Below are positions 62,370-64,000 of a stretch of DNA of 64,000 nucleotides, in pieces. A program made the translations under genes and the position numbers. The stretch is from Blattamonas nauphoetae (taxonomy: Eukaryota; Preaxostyla; Oxymonadida). The stretch spans positions 1 through 64,000 of the forward strand of contig JARBJD010000065.1 in assembly GCA_033064195.1 (NCBI GenBank), written 5' to 3'. The first letter of the stretch is position 1; each line of letters opens with the position of its first letter. The notes beneath the pieces were generated by a model. That model had not been told where the DNA came from. It made no database searches and saw nothing but the letters and a program-made list of their open reading frames with translations.

Positions 62370-64000
62370 TCAATCAATCTTTCTCTTTTTCTTGTCCTTA
62401 TTCTCCACGTTGTGTGCTCGTAAAGACTGTTTCTCACCCGACGGCTCAACTTCAACTATTGTCTGTGTGATTCTTCCCTGTGTTGGAGCTGGCGTTCGAT
62501 CAGTCTTACTCTCACTCTTGCTTTTCTCTTTGAGAACATCATTTTCGTCGTTGATTCGCTCCAAATAGTCGAGGAATGATTCCCCTTCGTATTGTTCGTC
62601 CGTTGTCACAGGATCGTCGGAACAGGCCACGACGACAATGACGAGAACAATGAGAGAAATCAGAAATCCAACCACTCCCACAATCACCGCCACTTGATGT
62701 GTCTCCAACCAGTTCTCGAACTTCTCCGATTTCGGAGTGACCTGCACACGCGACGGAATCCGCCCATATCTGATGTCACCGACGAATTGTGTGATGATTC
62801 TGGCGAGGAGGGCTGGTGTTGGGGTGAGGAGTGATGCATCGGACGATTGGAGAGTATTGTCAATCGACGCAGCGTCGAGAATGCTGGTTTGGTTGTCTTC
62901 TGAAGGCAACACCATGATCGCAACATTGTCAGAGAAATCGTTTGTTGTGGTCCATTCTGTGATACCAACTGGACTTCGGGTGACTGAACTGGTAACATGT
63001 GCATTGTGCTCCACACAACTTGGCCAATTCAGCGAAAATGCTCCAAAATCAGTCCACGTCTCCTTTGTCGAGTAATCGTGGACGAAGACCATCGGCAGGA
63101 AGGAAGTTGACGGCCCATTGGAAGTTCCAGATGGAAGCAGAGATGGAGGAGTGATGAGGAAGTATTTGGTGAACGTGTCATAATATTGAGTGTTCATTGA
63201 GACAAATGGAGTTGCCTGTTTGGTTTGTGAACTCGACATTAGACCGTCGGTGGAGAGAGAGTTGGCTGTGTACGAAAGGTGGAGAGCGGCGAGTGTGTAT
63301 GCTCGGTGAGTGAGAGTGGGTGAGAAATGAGACGGTCGGATGGCTCTGATGTTCAGATTCTCCGTCGTGAACGTGTTCTTCAGGCAGTTCTTCCTGATCA
63401 TTTCAACAGCATCCTCATCCTCCTTCATACTCCCCTCCATCTCTCCAGTCTCTTGATTCTCCTGCGTCACCGCAGCTGGCTCGGCTTTGGGTTGTCTGGT
63501 CTTTCTCATCTTCTTCTCTGAAATGTCAGGAATTGTGGCAAATATGGCATGTGCTCTCCTGGCAACCAACCACTCCGTCATCTCCGGATTGAGATATGTC
63601 GCTGGAGCGAAGAGACGATCCCAGATCCAGTTCTCGAAGGGGTTGCAGACAGTGAGGGGAGTGTCGTCAATGATGAGAGTGTGAGTGGATGGCTTGAGCG
63701 AGTCGAAATAACTGTCCTCCTTCCGGTTTTGTTTTGTGAGAGACTTCTCGTCTGGAGGTGTGGGAGGCTCGGCGGGCTCAGCGAGGAACGGGAAGAGGGA
63801 GAATAGAACTTTGGTGGATGTGATGGGGAAGTATTGATCAGCTCTTCCGTCGAGTGATGACGAGATCAGAAGGAAGGAATCTTTCAGTTTCATCCACTCC
63901 ATCACAGCGGAGTGGAGAGGGGCACGACGATACGAACATGAGTCTTCAGACGCAAGTGGGAATGCTCCTGTGCGCAGAATGTGAGCTGTTGTGTTCGAGT
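62370..64000 (-). CDS. Single-span membrane protein, 5' end outside window
   Basis: The frame is open from the window edge (first residues near SNTTAHILRTGAFPLASEDS) to a TGA at 62370, so at least 543 residues. The long N-terminal part is Ser/Thr-rich with scattered Cys and aromatic residues (FENWIWDRLFAPATYLNPEM, then FLPMVFVHDYSTKETWTDFG) and is probably extracellular or lumenal. A membrane helix (HQVAVIVGVVGFLISLIVLV) is followed by about 90 charged residues ending KDKKKRKID. No domain was recognised. Topology suggests a cell-surface protein like others of this organism, but it lacks visible beta-helix repeats in the part seen. Confidence 0.7.
   Translation of the reverse strand, partial: SNTTAHILRTGAFPLASEDSCSYRRAPLHSAVMEWMKLKDSFLLISSSLDGRADQYFPITSTKVLFSLFPFLAEPAEPPTPPDEKSLTKQNRKEDSYFDSLKPSTHTLIIDDTPLTVCNPFENWIWDRLFAPATYLNPEMTEWLVARRAHAIFATIPDISEKKMRKTRQPKAEPAAVTQENQETGEMEGSMKEDEDAVEMIRKNCLKNTFTTENLNIRAIRPSHFSPTLTHRAYTLAALHLSYTANSLSTDGLMSSSQTKQATPFVSMNTQYYDTFTKYFLITPPSLLPSGTSNGPSTSFLPMVFVHDYSTKETWTDFGAFSLNWPSCVEHNAHVTSSVTRSPVGITEWTTTNDFSDNVAIMVLPSEDNQTSILDAASIDNTLQSSDASLLTPTPALLARIITQFVGDIRYGRIPSRVQVTPKSEKFENWLETHQVAVIVGVVGFLISLIVLVIVVVACSDDPVTTDEQYEGESFLDYLERINDENDVLKEKSKSESKTDRTPAPTQGRITQTIVEVEPSGEKQSLRAHNVENKDKKKRKID

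Overview
The window looks like nuclear DNA of a flagellated protist. The best guess is an oxymonad or related Preaxostyla flagellate of the Blattamonas type. Support for this: gene-dense DNA with very short GT-AG introns (31 to about 160 nt), a standard genetic code (a 19.6 kb exon runs without TAA or TAG), a ciliary-base protein (CEP19), and a large surface protein of the Cys/Ser-rich beta-helix, single-membrane-span type that is expanded in such genomes. The species call is inference. The gene calls rest on motifs and splice-consistent reading frames.

Layout. 1-2795 is a minisatellite of about 30 bp units with a 7-unit (210 bp) higher-order repeat, followed by a short decayed repeat. About 3.2-16.3 kb is a graveyard of DNA transposons: MULE-like fragments at 3.6 and 9.4 kb, an inverted repeat pair at 4.35 and 9.86 kb, a decayed Tc1/IS630-like transposase at 6.0-6.9 kb, a decayed hAT-like transposase at 10.3-11.2 kb, and a fold-back element with a 6 bp target duplication at 12.03-12.87 kb. 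It also holds an apparently complete 1.82 kb element with 133 bp terminal inverted repeats (14.0-15.8 kb) that encodes one spliced 349-residue protein I do not recognise. No capsid-bearing or retroviral element was recognised.

From 16.3 kb onward the window is normal gene-dense DNA. On the minus strand lie a 1513-residue protein whose Zn(II)2Cys6 (GAL4-type) DNA-binding domain appears only after splicing three tiny 5' exons, an RRM-like RNA-binding protein, an AMPK/SNF1 catalytic subunit, and a CCHC zinc-knuckle protein. On the plus strand lie a small basic protein, the beta-helix surface protein (possibly broken), a myotubularin phosphatase with a large disordered insertion, and a giant 6647-residue HECT ubiquitin ligase of the HUWE1/UPL1/TOM1 type. 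These are followed by CEP19, a three-RRM protein and an unrecognised helical protein. On the minus strand at the right end are an unrecognised 296-residue protein and the 3' part of a single-span membrane protein cut by the window edge.

The genes are housekeeping and regulatory and do not form an operon or pathway. Gaps between genes are mostly 75-330 bp, so promoters must be compact. The two clearest things worth following up are the fungal-type zinc-cluster regulator assembled across an 18-nt micro-exon and the intact-looking TIR element with its unknown protein.
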